Source: Bemisia tabaci
Taxonomy: Eukaryota; Arthropoda; Insecta; Hemiptera; Aleyrodidae
Reading direction: 5' to 3'
Assembly (NCBI RefSeq): GCF_918797505.1
Contig: NC_092800.1
Location: 27,171,577-27,235,576, forward strand
DNA length: 64,000 nucleotides
Shown piece after piece: positions 33,436 to 45,702 of the stretch. Position 1 is the stretch's first letter, and every line of letters begins with the position of its first letter. The notes beneath the pieces are model-generated. The model was not told the origin of the DNA, searched no databases, and worked only from the letters and a program-made list of their open reading frames with translations. A program made the translations under genes and the position numbers.

Positions 33436-33792
33436 TTCTTTGTCTCATGTGAAACCCATACAAAGTGTACAAAGCATTTCAAAATCATGAGTTGAAAAAC
33501 GCTGAATCCGCGAGTGTTAGACCCGAACACAGTGTGGACAACGCGGAACGGCATTAGCGCCTACACGACTGCAGTGATACTGCACGCATTGCGCGAATAG
33601 CAATGTACGACCGCGGTGATACTTCACGCATTGCTCGTACGCACAGTGCTTTACGCGCAATGCGTGCAGTATCACTGTACTCTTGTAGGCGCCAATACCG
33701 TTCCGCGCTAGCTACACTGTATTCGGCTCTAATATTCGCGGATTCAGCGTTCTTCCACTTATGATTTTGAACTCTTTGTATCCTCTGTGTGG
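33436..33792. mobile_element. Element B, extended copy
   Basis: The hairpin pairs TTCTTTGTCTCATG / ATCCTCTGTGTGG-type outer flanks, then AACGCTGAATCCGCGAGTGT with ATATTCGCGGATTCAGCGTT, GAACACAGTGTGG with TACACTGTATTCGG, and the GC-rich core TAGCGCCTACACGACTGCAG with its inverse. This shows the full B unit, of which only the core is found elsewhere. Confidence 0.75.
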
Positions 33793-34342
33793 ATTACTGT
33801 CATTTAAAATGATAAAACAATTATGTACGGAAAATCTAACTAATTTCCTTACTTTTTTCACATGCTTTGCCACGACTGATTAAGTGTCTGTTAATCGCTA
33901 AGTTTGATGACGATGAGGACGGCTGATTTTTTTCTTTTGTTCCGTTCAATTTTGATAACTAGGCAGTATCAGCAAATAGGATAACTGTCAAGACAACTGC
34001 ATAATCCCTAAATCAGACACTATTGTTCTCTTATATACTCCTCTAAGAACGCAGTGTCACAAACGTTACTTTACTATTTAAATATTAAGTTTTTCTCATG
34101 GTTTCGTAAAACTATCACCAGTAAACGTATATCACGCCTCTATCCCAAAATCAAGCAAAACATCTCAGGTCATCAAAAAGTAGTTGTTTGTGTCTGAGAA
34201 ATCCATCCAATGTTAGGTGTTTTGGGGTTTTTTTCATGTTCTGATTTTACATTAAGTTTTTAATTTTTAAGAGTGGTCGTTATGCTGACCTTCAGCAAAA
34301 AATAAATAAATAAATGAATGAATAAAAAAAACAGCAACAATC
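33793..34342. other. No gene recognised
   Basis: AT-rich with AATAAATA repeats at about 34301-34322. Confidence 0.5.
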
Positions 34343-34595
34343 CTGCCGTTCTAAAGAAGACCGATGTATGAACCTTCAGACGTTGTCACATTTTCTTCAA
34401 TAAAACCTTAATTTACTGCGAAAATATTGAATTTTTTCTTTTAATTTTTTCAGACGATTTTGTTAGCAATTTCGTATAAAATTTCTGAAAATTTCAAGAA
34501 AAATCACGCTTAATCGTTCTCATGAATGCATGTTTTATCCGGGGCAATTTGGCAGCACTCGAATGTTTATGCGGCGTTCTTCCTCAGCACGCCAG
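34343..34595. mobile_element. Element A, diverged copy
   Basis: CTGCCGTTCTAAAGAAGACC to TTCCTCAGCACGCCAG, 253 bp, more diverged inside than the 9.2 and 24.5 kb copies; shares the CCGGGGCAA variant with the 51.2 kb copy. Confidence 0.82.
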
Positions 34596-36863
34596 AATGA
34601 GTCACTAACTTTTGAATTTCTCAGTTTTTTCTCAAATTCCTTGAGAAGAAACTCCTTGGGTCGAGTTTTCCAGTTACATTTTGCACCATTGGATTCAAAT
34701 AACACCAGTAGGGCCATCATCATTCCAAATCCCACGAAATAATCTAGAATCTCTCTGAACCTCTTTATCGTCACTCCTCTGACGTTAAGGCGGATCTCAA
34801 ATTCCACGTAATCCCTTTTCTCCGTAGAATTCTACGCCTTCCGGGGCTCATGTAAAAATAGAGCCACGCGGGCCACGCCCTTACACTAGAGGAGCTACCC
34901 GCGACGTTGTGTAGGATAGTCAGCGGAAAACTTTACCACAGTGCATAGTGCCCAGCAGCAAATTTCAAGGAAAGCAATTTTTATCAAATTGGGTTGATAG
35001 AAATCTGATTTTGAATCTTCGAAGGAAAGCACTCGCCAGTGCTCCAAATAATGTAAATTGTGAGTGGTTTAATTTATGTTAGTTTCATTCGACTTGGCCT
35101 AATCTTAACAGATTCTGTGCTCACAGACCTTAATTCAACCCTTTTATCAGGCGTTTTATTTATTAAGATTATTAGTTAGCCAATTCTAAAATTGCAGTTT
35201 AGTGCTATTTTATTTAACTATTAATAAAGTATAAAAGTTTGAGCTTTTTCAACTAATCATAAATATATCGTTGTTTTAGATTTTATGTTTGGTGTTTGGA
35301 GAGGATTAAATGGAACTTCTTTTAAGATATTTTGGGATTGTTAAATCGACCATCGGTATACATAGTTTTCACATCAAACATATTTTGTCAGCAAGATGAC
35401 TTTTTTAATTATATTTTTTAATTTTTTTTTTAAGATTATTTTTTAATATTTTTAGTTTTTCCGCATCAAGCTAGATTCTGCAGTGGTCAGTTACACTTTG
35501 TGAATCCTTGTTGCAAGATGCGAGAAAGTTCTCGGCTCATTTGGAACAAGGTTCTCCGGGTGCAACGAGCATTCGAATTTGTGGGTCATGTTTTGTTGCG
35601 GTTTAATAGGTGTTGTCGGACGTCGGGGAGGAAATCGTTTACTCCGCATCGGAGGGCGGAAGGATGGAGGGTGATTCATCACAAAATTGAGGCAACAATA
35701 CAATCGATGCAGTACAGCGAAACGAACATCGGCGTCGTCATTGCGATGGTTCCCGACACACGAAAAAGACGCAACCGGCGGCCGTAGATTAATTGTTCCG
35801 CCCCGCGGAAACTCCACGCTTACAACGTTGCCAATTCTTAAAACAAGTTGGTTTTTGCAATCGCTAGCGATAGCAATATTCGTCATGGGAACTTTTGCTT
35901 CTGGGATATGAAAATGTTAAGGTACAGTTCGTTTGTAGTATCTTCAGAATTGAAGGGGCTATGTAATTTTGTGTCGACATCTCTTTTTTAACAATTTTAA
36001 TTTTTTTTCTTTGCATACAAGAAAGCTGTTATTTACCAATTATTTATTTTCGTTGGATTATGTATGGTTTTTGGAAGTTAACGCATTTAACTTTCAGTTT
36101 CGTTTTTTCGGCGTAAAGTATGATATTTTTACTCTACGCATATGCCCGAATACGCATCATAAGTGACCTATGTGCTTCCTAAGTTGCCATTTTTTTCATT
36201 CAAATAGATGTAACTGAAATGTTAGATGTGTACTACCTATACTACTTTCATGTCATTGCTTTATTTATTTATTTATTTATTTATTTACTTTTTGCGTAGG
36301 TATATATTGTTATTTTTTGCTGAATTTTGGAGAAAATATTGCTTTAAGAACGTGGAATGTAAATTAATTTTATTGAAAAAAGAAAATACCATCATTAATT
36401 TGGGCGAACAGAGAACATATACATCAATATTTGGGTCAACATCTCCCTGATTATATGAAGGATGAATATATTAGTATTTCTGTATCAAAAAACTTAGCTT
36501 TTGTCTTCAGAGATACAATGATTCTAGTCCCAGTCAATTTGTTTTATTGAAAAAACAAAAAAACAAAAAATAAATAAAAAAAAAACAACTGAAATGTTAG
36601 ACATACTATTTTCATGTCTTTCTATTTGTATCAATAGGTACTTTTTGCTTAACTTACGAACGTTGAATGCAAATTAACTTTATTGAAAAAAGAAATCAAA
36701 GTCATTAATGTGGGGTAACATGTGGCTGATTATATGAAGGAGGTATATTCCAGTATTTTTGTTTAACATATTAATTCACGAGAAAATGTTCGTACATTTA
36801 TCATCTAGTATTAATTATTTTTTGATGATTAGTCTAAAACATTCAATACAACCATTAAAAAGT
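34596..36863. other. No gene recognised, 2.3 kb
   Basis: 35490-35910 is GC-richer and open on both strands (95 and 131 codons), but neither reading has a recognisable domain. 36256-36285 is a TTTA repeat. 36360-36460 and 36660-36750 are two versions of one AT-rich segment (ACATACTATTTTCATGTC-like, then TTTATTGAAAAAAGAAA). Confidence 0.4.
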
Positions 36864-36963
36864 AACACCCATCGTCGGGTATCGAATTCCCGATTGCCTA
36901 TTACCCGCTCCTTGTCATAAAAATGTGACGACCGAGTCAACCAGGCTATCACGGCTCCACGGA
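36864..36963 (-). mobile_element. Possible tRNA-derived SINE head
   Basis: On the minus strand GATAGCCTGGTTGACTCGG fits a pol III A box, and about 50 bases on GGAATTCGATACCCG approaches a B box. No poly-A tail was found downstream, so it may be a fragment or a chance match. Confidence 0.4.
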
Positions 36964-37708
36964 TGGTGGCGTAAAAATAGCATACAAAAGACTCTGACGG
37001 TGGGCGGGGCTTATCACAAGAGTTGTTTTCGACGCGACGCTTTGTAGCTCCCGCCTAAGCGCCTTTCTCTGTGAGACATTGTTTACCTATGCTATCATGT
37101 GTCTCAAGGTTCACCTCACCATGCATTTGCTATCGCGGCAGTAAGCTGAGGCAATATTTCTGTATTCATGGATTAAATCAATCAATCGAGTTCTGATTTT
37201 GGCTCATATATCCGTAACGAGTCCACCAGAACAATTTTCCACCTTGTACGATGGTTATTATTTCTTTACTTCTATTTTTCAAATTTGAGGTGGGATAATG
37301 GCGGCTTCTCAAGAGCACCGAGGTAGGCGATCTTTTGCACCAACGAACAGAAAACTGATGGCGAAAAATAACCAATCAGAACCTCCCAAAAAAAAGAATT
37401 TGCCTAAAAACGGAACTTCGTGGTTCTGCGCAGATTTACCAGTCAGACACGACATCTTAAGGTGGAAAAAAACTCGCTGAAAGCGAATTTTAGCAATCAA
37501 CACAACTTGACGTAGAGACATGATTGGCTAAAAAATACAACGGTTTTTGATACATCGGAAAATCAACCAAAAATCGGAGACTGGGCGAAACGCTCAAGGT
37601 CGCAGAGGTATAGGGAATCCCATAGCGAAAGCAACGGAACGATTCTAATATCATGGGGAACTCCGTTCCCATGACAATTATCGAAATATTCCACCATGAC
37701 CTGTTGCG
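36964..37708. other. No gene recognised
   Basis: Short frames on both strands (37178-37521) have no known features. Confidence 0.5.
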
Positions 37709-38215
37709 AATGGAGATGTTGCATGTGTGAGGGATTTGCGATTTGACCATTGATTCTTATGTAAAAGTTCGCGAGAAACACGATGGTGCCACTGGTTTTC
37801 TCTGAAATCAACTCCCAACCTCAAAAAAAGCTCTCAAAGTGAGGCCAAAATGGAGGGGATATCCCACCCTACCCTGAATATCCACCTCTACATCAAAACA
37901 AATTCTCCATGCAAAGATAGGGAGCAAATACATTAGCAAGGTGCGGTGTTTTCAGTTTTGGAGTCCCCAAATAAATTGACAGCCCTGCTAATATATTTGC
38001 TCCCTATCTTTGCATGGAGAGTTTGTTTTGATGTAGAGGTGGACTCTCAGGGTAGGGTGGGATATCCCCTCCATTTTGGCCTCAACTTGAGAGCGTTTTT
38101 CGAGCTTGGGAGTTGATTTCAGAGAAAACCAGTGGCATCATCGTGTTTCTCGCAAACTTTTACTTATGAAACAACAGTCAAATCGCAAATTCCTCACACA
38201 TGCAACATCTCCATT
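37709..38215. mobile_element. Palindromic element J, copy 3 (most intact)
   Basis: AATGGAGATGTTGCATGTGT to ATGCAACATCTCCATT, 507 bp. The arms pair GGGATATCCCACCCTACCC with GGGTAGGGTGGGATATCCCC and TCCATGCAAAGATAGGGAGC with its inverse. Confidence 0.88.
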
Positions 38216-38290
38216 GTTGAAAGTGGACCGCGACAAGCGCAATGGCAGCTTCGTCGGCGTTGACGTCACTGGCGCTTTAAAATTTTAATG
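38216..38290. other. Short sequence shared with 62.6 kb, containing a CRE-like site
   Basis: 38259-38279 (GTTGACGTCACTGGCGCTTT plus one base) occurs in inverse at 62595-62615. It includes TGACGTCA. It may be the edge of a repeat not otherwise visible. Confidence 0.5.
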
Positions 38291-38566
38291 GGTCGTATTC
38301 GATAGTGATTCGATGTATCGTTTGGTTTAAAACGATAGATCATAACCTCAAACCGAAATTTAAAGATGTTCGTCAGAGGAGCTGAAAATGAGAAATTTCG
38401 TAGCAATTCCACTACTCTTGGCCAATTACTACTCATACGAATCAATAATCTATCATTAAAAACCCGTTACGTCAGATTTCTAAATTAACTTTTGAAGCTA
38501 TGTTTACACACTGAACCAATCGATATTGATACAATCTCACCCGTTGGATGTATCGAATACGATCTA
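38291..38566. mobile_element. Palindromic element Q, copy 1
   Basis: TCGTATTCGATAG at the left faces ATGTATCGAATACGATC at the right. The interior with TTTGGTTTAAAACGATAG and TAACCTCAAACCGAAA recurs at 49.3 kb. Confidence 0.65.
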
Positions 38567-39368
38567 TTCAATCTGACGACCCTCGACTAACGAGCACACC
38601 CTTTCTTTCCCACCTGCCTCTGGTTACGTTTAGCCGAAATACGTCCACTTAAATTGGGGACTCCCCTAATTTTGATCTCTTTTATAGTATTAATCGAGAC
38701 TGTGAGAAGGTTAATTCGGCCCTGGTCACTGAGAATCCGGTTAATGTCTAATATAATTTCATAATATAATATAATTTCCCTTTCTCTTCGATCCTTGGGG
38801 AGTTTGAATTAACGGGCCGAGAAAACGTTAATTTCACCGGCGGAACTTGTTAAGAATACGCCCTCTCTCTCCAAACTAACTTTTTTTGTGCTTACCTAAC
38901 AAAGAACGGTACCTCTGTAGATAGAGCGTCTCTAGGGAAATTTTAAACTCGTGTCTTCTGGAGGAAACATGTTAGTTGATTTAGACCTTCCCGAGTAACA
39001 TTGAGATTAACAAAATTTCGAGTGGGAAATTACCTACCTGAAAATATCTGACTAATGGGTATTGTGTCAGCTGAAACAGTGAATGAATCATCCACGCTTT
39101 ATTGCAAGGACTTTGAAATTGTATCTTTCTTCCTAAATTTTAATACTGTTCCAATTTTCTTTTTATTTTCTTACATTTTGAAGCCAATGCATTCTTTGAC
39201 AATTTTGGGGGTCATGGGGGCAGAGGACATGCCGTGCAGACTCTTATTTAGACTGCATTTTGTTCTTTGGATCTACAATATCTGGCTCAGTTCAGAAACC
39301 ACTTATCTATCATTAGTTTCCCTATGAACACGAGTGCTTATATTGATGTTCTGGAAATTGTAGTTCCT
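38567..39368. other. No gene recognised
   Basis: ATAATATAAT repeats at about 38745-38775. The plus frame 39055-39327 (90 codons) is not recognisable. Confidence 0.45.
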
Positions 39369-39627
39369 AATTGAATCGGCTCGTGCGAAAACCGCTAATG
39401 TCCATTTTTTTCAATTTTGAGATTTTTGGGTTAAAATACTCTCGGAGGTTAGACACACTCATTAATGTGGTGAAAATGTTTGTTCCTTAGGTTTGAACCT
39501 CTTTTCAGGGGGGGCCGTGGTCCGAATCATGCGAAAACCGCTAATGTCCATCTTTCGTTATATGCCTCATTATACTGTACAACAAACCAAAATAAAAAAA
39601 ATGTCTCGTGGACAAAATTAGGTGATC

Positions 39628-40310
39628 TTAATGCATTTTAAGGCGCTGAATCCAAATATGACCTCCGTTTTTTTCCATCACCCTCCAATTTTCCGGAAAA
39701 GCCGATTTTACTCGAAAAAATGACCATTTTGGTGCATTTTCGGTGTTTTTCCGACTGCTATCCCCTGCATAATGTAGGTAAAATTTTTCGTAGCTACGAG
39801 ATTCAATTATGCCGATGTCTTTTTAACTGATGAGTCCGGAAATGACCTTAATTTTTCCCGCTCACCTCTCAGTTTTCCGAGAAAGCAACTTTATCCCGGC
39901 AAAATGAGCAAATCCGACGCATATTTGTCGTGCATGCAATGTATTTTTATAAATTTTCCTGGACCCGTGGTAGCATGCTACTCATGTATTTTGAGCTGCT
40001 AAATCTGAATATGACCTCGGTTTCTTTCTATCACGCTTCAGATTTCCGGTAAAGCCGAATTTTCCGAGCCTAAAATTGTGTATTGTAAAACCTTTGCCGG
40101 ATCGAAGTGTATTCAAAATTTATTGTATGAATGTCTCCGACATGTGATACATCGGTTCCTTTGTATTTTGATCTGTTGAATTCAAATATGATTTCAGATT
40201 TTTCCGATCACCCATCATTTGTCCGGAAAAGTCGCTTTTCCTAGGAAAACGCTCTTTTCAGATATTTTTGCAATGATTTTTCTGCTCTAGGGAGTTTCAG
40301 AAATTTTTCA
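39628..40310 (+). repeat. Foldback left arm
   Basis: Includes GGCAAAATGAGCAAATCCGA, CGTGCATGCAATGTATTTTT, GACCCGTGGTAGCATGCTAC and GCCGGATCGAAGTGTATTC, each present in inverse in the right arm. Confidence 0.85.
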
Positions 40311-40547
40311 AGATCCTCTTTAGGTCTCTCTTGCTGTATTAAGAGGCATTGAACTTGAATTTGACCTTCACTCATCTTTGACAACCCCCCGTCTTCTAGA
40401 AGGGCCGATTTTTCCGGGCCTAAAGCTTTTCCGGACTGTTCCCACTTCTAGGGAAATTCAAAACATTTTCCGTACGTGTGATACATCGATTCTCATGTAA
40501 TTTGGGCTGAAAACCCCGAATATGACCTTAGAAATTCGTTATAACCT

Positions 40548-41232
40548 ACCGGAGAATTTCTGAAACTCCTACGAGCACAAAAATCATCGCAAAAATATCT
40601 GAAAAGAGCGTTTTCCTAGAAAAAGCGACTTTTCCGGACAAATGATGGGTGATCGGAAGAATCTGAGCTCATATTTGAATTCCACAGATCAAAATACAAA
40701 GGAACCGATGTTTCACATATCGGAGACATTTATGCAATGAATTTTGAATATACTTTGATCCGGCAAAGGTTTTAAAATACACAATTTTAGGCTCGGAAAA
40801 CTCGGCTTTACCGGAAATCTGAAGCGTAATAGAAAAAAACCGAGGTCATATTCAGATTTAGCAGCTCAAAATACATGAGTAACATGCTACCACGGGTCCA
40901 GGAAAATGTATAAAAATACATTGCATGCACGACAAATATGCGTCGGATTTGCTCATTTTGCCGGGATAAAGTTGCTTTCCCGGAAAACTGAGAGGTGAAC
41001 GGGAAAAATTAAGGTAATTTCCGGACTCATCAGTTTAAAAGACATCGGTACAATTGAATCTCGTAGCTACGAAAAATTTCACCTACATTATGCAGGGGAT
41101 AGCAGTCGGAAAAAACACTGAAAATGCCCTAAAATGGTCATTTTTCCTAGTAAAATCGGCTTTTCCGGAAAATTTGAGGATAATGGGGAAAAACGGAGGT
41201 CCTAATCGGATTCAGCGCATCAAAATACGGAA
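40548..41232 (-). repeat. Foldback right arm
   Basis: Inverse of 39628-40310, with scattered substitutions (for example ACTTTGATCCGGCAAAGG against CCTTTGCCGGATCGAAGT). Confidence 0.85.
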
Positions 41233-41718
41233 GGGTAACTTTTTTTACCTGAAAGGCATACTGAAAAATATGCGTTTTCGATGATTTAGAACCGACCATG
41301 CACGAATCATGCGAAAACCGCTAATGTCCAGTTTATTGCTGGTCGTTTCGTGATGAAACTTGGTTTAAGTGCCGCAATTGTCAAGAATTTTAGTTTTACA
41401 ACTTTATTTGAATGATAATCTATCGTTTTAATATCTTTAGAATGAATTTTGAAAGTATCAAACGGTTCCTAAACTCGGAGATTTTCACGAATCATGCGAA
41501 AACCGCTAATGTCCAGAGTCTTTTCTTTTTAATAATTCCGTCCCAGACAGAAGAGGAGCTGGAAACTGTTAGGGATCCTTTTCTACAATCCTCTCCTGTA
41601 ATAATTAACTTCCGAACATTTTTTAATTCCGCATTTTAAAGGCTCCTACAGTTTTTTGCAGTTCTCTCAAAATTAGAGAAAATGGACATTAGCGGTTTTC
41701 GCACGAGCCGATTCAATT

Positions 41719-42467
41719 GCAAAATGCAGCCTATTCGTCCCGTATTAAATATGAGTTAGTTTTGCGAATATTTAATGTATTCACTGTTCTTTACATAACA
41801 TTTTGATTTGGAGACGTGTGTGCTGTAGGAGCAACAGCGTTTTGCCAGATTCTTACTATACTGTTGATATTTCTTAAAACATTCTGTTGTCAAAATCCTT
41901 AGAAATTTTGAAAACGTATTTTTATAGTATTTTCTGAATGATAATTGAACTGATTTTTACAATGAGGGGCTGCAATTACATGGCTCATTCGTAAAACACT
42001 CATGAGCATAGGAAAACTAACACCGCACATACGTTGTTTCTAAATTGAGCCAGAAATCGTAGTCCTATGTAATTGCAAAATGACGTTCAAATTATAATCA
42101 GCTGGTTTTATGTAATTCAAAGACAGAAGGGCGAGAAGTTGTCTAATCGCTGTCATACGAGAGGGAAGGGGATCAAAAAGTTAGCTAGAATCCCATATGT
42201 AATGCTTTGTCGAATTTGAAAATACTCGATTTCTTTTGGCCGTCACCGCTCTCTTCAGTAACTCGACGGCCTTCGGATCGATTGTTGAATTCTTATCTAA
42301 TGAACTCGATCGAAAAATCCCTATCTTGGCAATGCTATCTCTCGATGAAGGTCATTCGAAAACGATTCAATAATCCAAGTGCAACTTTCAAACCCCCCCC
42401 CCCCCCCCCGTTGAATTGCCAAATGGCAGACTCGGGCTCCCTCAAACTGTTAAACCAGCATCATTCA
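41719..42467. other. No gene recognised; C tract
   Basis: AT-rich, with a C run of 17 at 42393-42409. AATTGAGCCAGAAATCGTAG near 42043 resembles, in inverse, the ATCTGGCTCAG segment near 39285, so the foldback element may sit within an older repeat. Confidence 0.4.
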
Positions 42468-42754
42468 CACTGGGGAAAAAAAAAAAAAAAATCGGTCATA
42501 TAAACCGGACATTCGGTGTTCCATATCATCCCAAATATCCGGTTTGTCAAACTTAACTTTCGGTTCGTGTAACCGAACGTTCGGCATCACCATGCGACCA
42601 AACCTTGTTTGTCAGATCACTTTACCGCACAAGTTCGATTACCCGAACCGAAAGTTCGGTTTGACGAACCGAAAGTTCAGTTTGACAAACCAAATTAGTT
42701 AGGATCATATGGAACTCCGAACTTCGGTACTTACGACCGAACTTTTTTTCAGTG
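42468..42754. mobile_element. Palindromic element F
   Basis: CACTGGGGAAAAAA at the left and TTTTTTTCAGTG at the right with CA on both sides. The interior consists of TTCGGTTTG, CCGAACGTTCGG and AACCGAAAGTT words in both orientations. Confidence 0.8.
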
Positions 42755-43455
42755 CAAACTGTAATCTTTAATCTTGTGCTTTGATCATTTCCTTGCAATA
42801 GTTCCTTTCTAATGTTACCAATGTGTTCGCGCTGTCTCAAAATATTTTGTTTTCTTTATTTTACACTATATCATCTTTTCTTGTACCAAATCATTATATG
42901 TATATGCTTCGCTGAGGTATAATAATAATAAAAAAAAAAAAAATTTAAAAAAAGTTTCAAAACGAGAGTCTGCGGTAAAAGGGGGATTTGGCGGAAAGCT
43001 AGCTGCCTCTGACAACGGCGTAAGAACGCACGAGGCGACACCCAGTCAAGCTATGATTTATGGCGCCCGTGTTCCTACCGTGCGCCTTTCAGCCCCCCCC
43101 CCCCCCCAACCCTGTTCAACACGGTACCCCGCTTATATTTTCCCGCCAGTCGCGGGGATTTTTTCCTTGGCGCGGGCCCGGCGTTCGACTGCGAAACGGA
43201 ACGGGGAGACAACCGCTTCGGGTAAACGGTCCACGGTCTCGCGCCATTGCCGCCGTCCCCCGGGAAACGCATTGATTTACTCACAGCGGCACCGGCTCGG
43301 ATATTACCCGACGAAAATAATAACCTCGGAATCATCATCTCAGATTTACGCAGCGCCATGCGAGGCAGCCCAATTTGCGGTGTGTGTTGAAAGTGCGTCG
43401 GTGGAGGGTGAGGGATAATCAGAGACAACCTCCACTCGCGTATCTCGGCTATAGC
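42755..43455. other. No gene recognised; GC-rich CpG patch
   Basis: 43040-43420 is the most GC- and CpG-rich stretch outside the cfa gene, with a C run at 43093-43107. Overlapping frames on both strands (up to 138 codons) give no recognisable protein. It could be a promoter-type island or an old insertion. Confidence 0.4.
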
Positions 43456-43794
43456 CAAAGACAAGAGACCCTCCACTAGTATCTTTGCCATGGTGGAAGC
43501 TTTTACTTTCGGGACCTCAGCATTCTACTGTTGATTTACCCACGTGGTTGATGTTTAACAACGTGTTGGCAGTTTCGTTTTGCAAACAAGCCGAAAATGG
43601 CCGAAGTTTGGGAAACTTGTTTGGCCCATGACGTCATACCCGAAGTTCATAATCCACCATGTAGGTAGGTCAACAGCCGAAAAAACAGCGATGACTGTTG
43701 CTCCCTTAAAATAGTCCACAAGGAATTGTTGAGTCCCCGAAAGTAGAAGCTTCCACCTGACGCCAAGAGGCCAGTGGAGGGTCTCTTGTCTCTG
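43456..43794. mobile_element. Palindromic element L, copy 1
   Basis: AGACAAGAGACCCTCCACTA at the left and GGAGGGTCTCTTGTCTCTG at the right. The interior ATGGCCGAAGTTTGGGAAAC and CAACAGCCGAAAA is shared with 56.4 kb. No target duplication is seen here. Confidence 0.85.
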
Positions 43795-44506
43795 AAAACA
43801 ATCCACCATAACCTAACCACCCTCACGTGACAAAACAACGTTTCCTTTATGATAATTCCTTCCGAAATGGTTCAACGATGCAAAACACCATTCAGAAGGA
43901 AGGGTATCAATAAGGGTTGTTTTTGGGCCCGGCTTTAATTTCCTCAATTGGACGATTTTTTGTTCATTGAGGGTCTTTATATTTTACGGGATGCATCGTG
44001 ATTAGTCATTTTTGGCCTGTTTTCGGGCCTAATACTGGCCAAAATACGGTATTGAAGGCCAATTTCACAGGCGGATCCAAACATCTCGAAATAGGGGTGG
44101 GGGGGGGGGTGCCTAAAAGGGTTACGGAGGCCTCCCCCGGAAAATTTTTGAACTTTGGAAGCATTTTGTATGTAGTTTGTGTCAATCTCTTCATGAATAG
44201 TTACAAAATGTAAGCGTCTTTCCATCTTCTTTCATCCGTTCCTCATTTCTCTTTTTCTTCCTCCTTTTTTCGGGCAAACGGGGAGAGGGGGCATAAGCCA
44301 CGTGCGCCTCCCTGGATCCGTCATTGACCGATTTCGGCGAAAACCGTAAGTTTTTAGGTTTGCGGAGGAATGCCGAGAGATCCGTATTTTCCGCCAAAAT
44401 CGGCCTTAAAATCCATCGTTTCCTCTACCTTTTAAAGCTTAAAACATCAATACTTGATTCTGTAGCCAGCGCAATGGACCCATTTTTCTTCAGGTGCAAC
44501 AATCTA
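43795..44506. other. No gene recognised
   Basis: A G run lies at 44097-44109. Frames on both strands are short and unassigned. Confidence 0.45.
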
Positions 44507-44514
44507 GGTAAAAC

Positions 44515-44899
44515 TAGAGTACCTGTACAGGGAGAGTATGGACAGATCGGTTCATGGAGGGCTTAGGGCCCAAAAGTGCAGCTACCCTTCTAACCAACTT
44601 CTAACGCACACAATTTCACTGCCAGTCTGCAGATTCCAATTCTAACCAATATGGCTAAGAATGTACATAAATGAGCGTTCTTCCACAAAAATGAGTAAAT
44701 TTATGCAAAAAGTAAGTCAAATACGTGCTTTATAAACGATGGTTCGTAACAATTGTATTAGTAAAGCGCTCTGGATAATTGAAATTCATAGGTTGGCTGC
44801 ATTTCTGGGCCCTAACTTTCTTCGCGGAGACATCGGTGAAGGCCTGATGGATTTTCGGAGTTTCACATCTGTCCATACTCTCCCTATACAGGTACTCTA
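44515..44899. mobile_element. MITE K (hAT-like), copy 1
   Basis: TAGAGTACCTGTACAGGGAG to CTCCCTATACAGGTACTCTA, exactly 385 bp, flanked by GGTAAAAC on both sides (44507-44514, 44900-44907). The 8-bp duplication and the TAGAG end fit the hAT pattern. Confidence 0.92.
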
Positions 44900-44907
44900 G
44901 GTAAAAC

Positions 44908-45329
44908 GTTAAGGAACCATATTTTTCTACGGTTTTCAATTTAAGTTCCGAAGCCTCCAAGATTGGCATCGGTGGAGAAACGCCATTTTTTTCCTGGCCA
45001 CAATCCATCATTATCCTTTTCATCTCTTCATTCCGTCGCACGAGCCACTACCTCCTTTTTCATCCCGACGCGGGGCTCTGGTCGCAGCGCGCGCCGCTGG
45101 ACCTTTTGTGTCCCGGATAGTTTGTCACCGGTTGTCTCCGCCGCGCCTCGCGCTACCAATTTAATTTAATTTATTCGCTTGTTCTTAGTGTAGCAACAGA
45201 ATAATTGCTCCGTCATTCTTCTTCTGGCGCGGAGGTGATGAAAATAACTAGCGTTCGCAGTGAGGGAACGTCCGAGGTTAAACGAAAGACCTTTCCCGAA
45301 CTTGGATTTTTTTTAAGGGTGCCCGTTAA
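44908..45329. other. No gene recognised
   Basis: Contains a GC-richer patch at 45030-45160 with no supported frame. Confidence 0.45.
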
Positions 45330-45379
45330 GGTGGTTCGATGGACGCCATATTTTGTATCAGAACGACATGTGATATATC

Positions 45380-45616
45380 CACTGGAAAAAAAATAAATAA
45401 AACACATTGGATCTAGAGTCCAGACTCATGAAAACATAGAAAAGAAAAAATATTCTTGATTCAATCAGATTTAAGCTTAAATCAAAAGGAAATCTGCTCA
45501 AACTAAGAGGCTGGATTCTTGATTTAAGCTTAAATCTGATTGAATCAAGAGTATTTTTTCTTGTCGATGTTTTTTAAGAATCTGAACTCTAGATCCAATG
45601 TGTTTTTTTCCCAGTG
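45380..45616. mobile_element. Palindromic MITE C, copy 4, inside R
   Basis: CACTGGAAAAAAAATAAATA to TGTTTTTTTCCCAGTG, TC duplicated on both sides (45378-45379, 45617-45618). Confidence 0.88.
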
Positions 45617-45702
45617 TCGCATCGATTGGTTCCATTTTTTCAGCTACTCATCATTTTTCTATGGAATTTTGAGATCGCAATTCTGTTATCAGGGGACTAA
45701 TT

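Larger units (their letters stand above)
39369..41718. mobile_element. Large foldback-bearing element with five copies of a 20-bp motif
   Basis: The terminal inverted repeat starts AATTGAATCGGCTCGTGC and ends GCACGAGCCGATTCAATT. GCGAAAACCGCTAATGTCCA is present at 39385, 39531, 41311 and 41496 (plus) and 41683-41702 (minus, right end). Inside is a foldback: left arm about 39628-40310, right arm about 40548-41232, spacer about 237 bases. The left half is made of diverged units of about 175 bp, each with a GAATATGACCT-like and TTTCCGGAAAAGCCGA-like segment (about 39650, 39827, 39990, 40170, 40345 and, weaker, 40500). No protein is encoded. Confidence 0.8.

Noticed and set aside
43075..43491. 138-codon minus and 121-codon plus frames
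   Set aside because: Both arise from a GC-rich patch with few stops; neither is recognisable.
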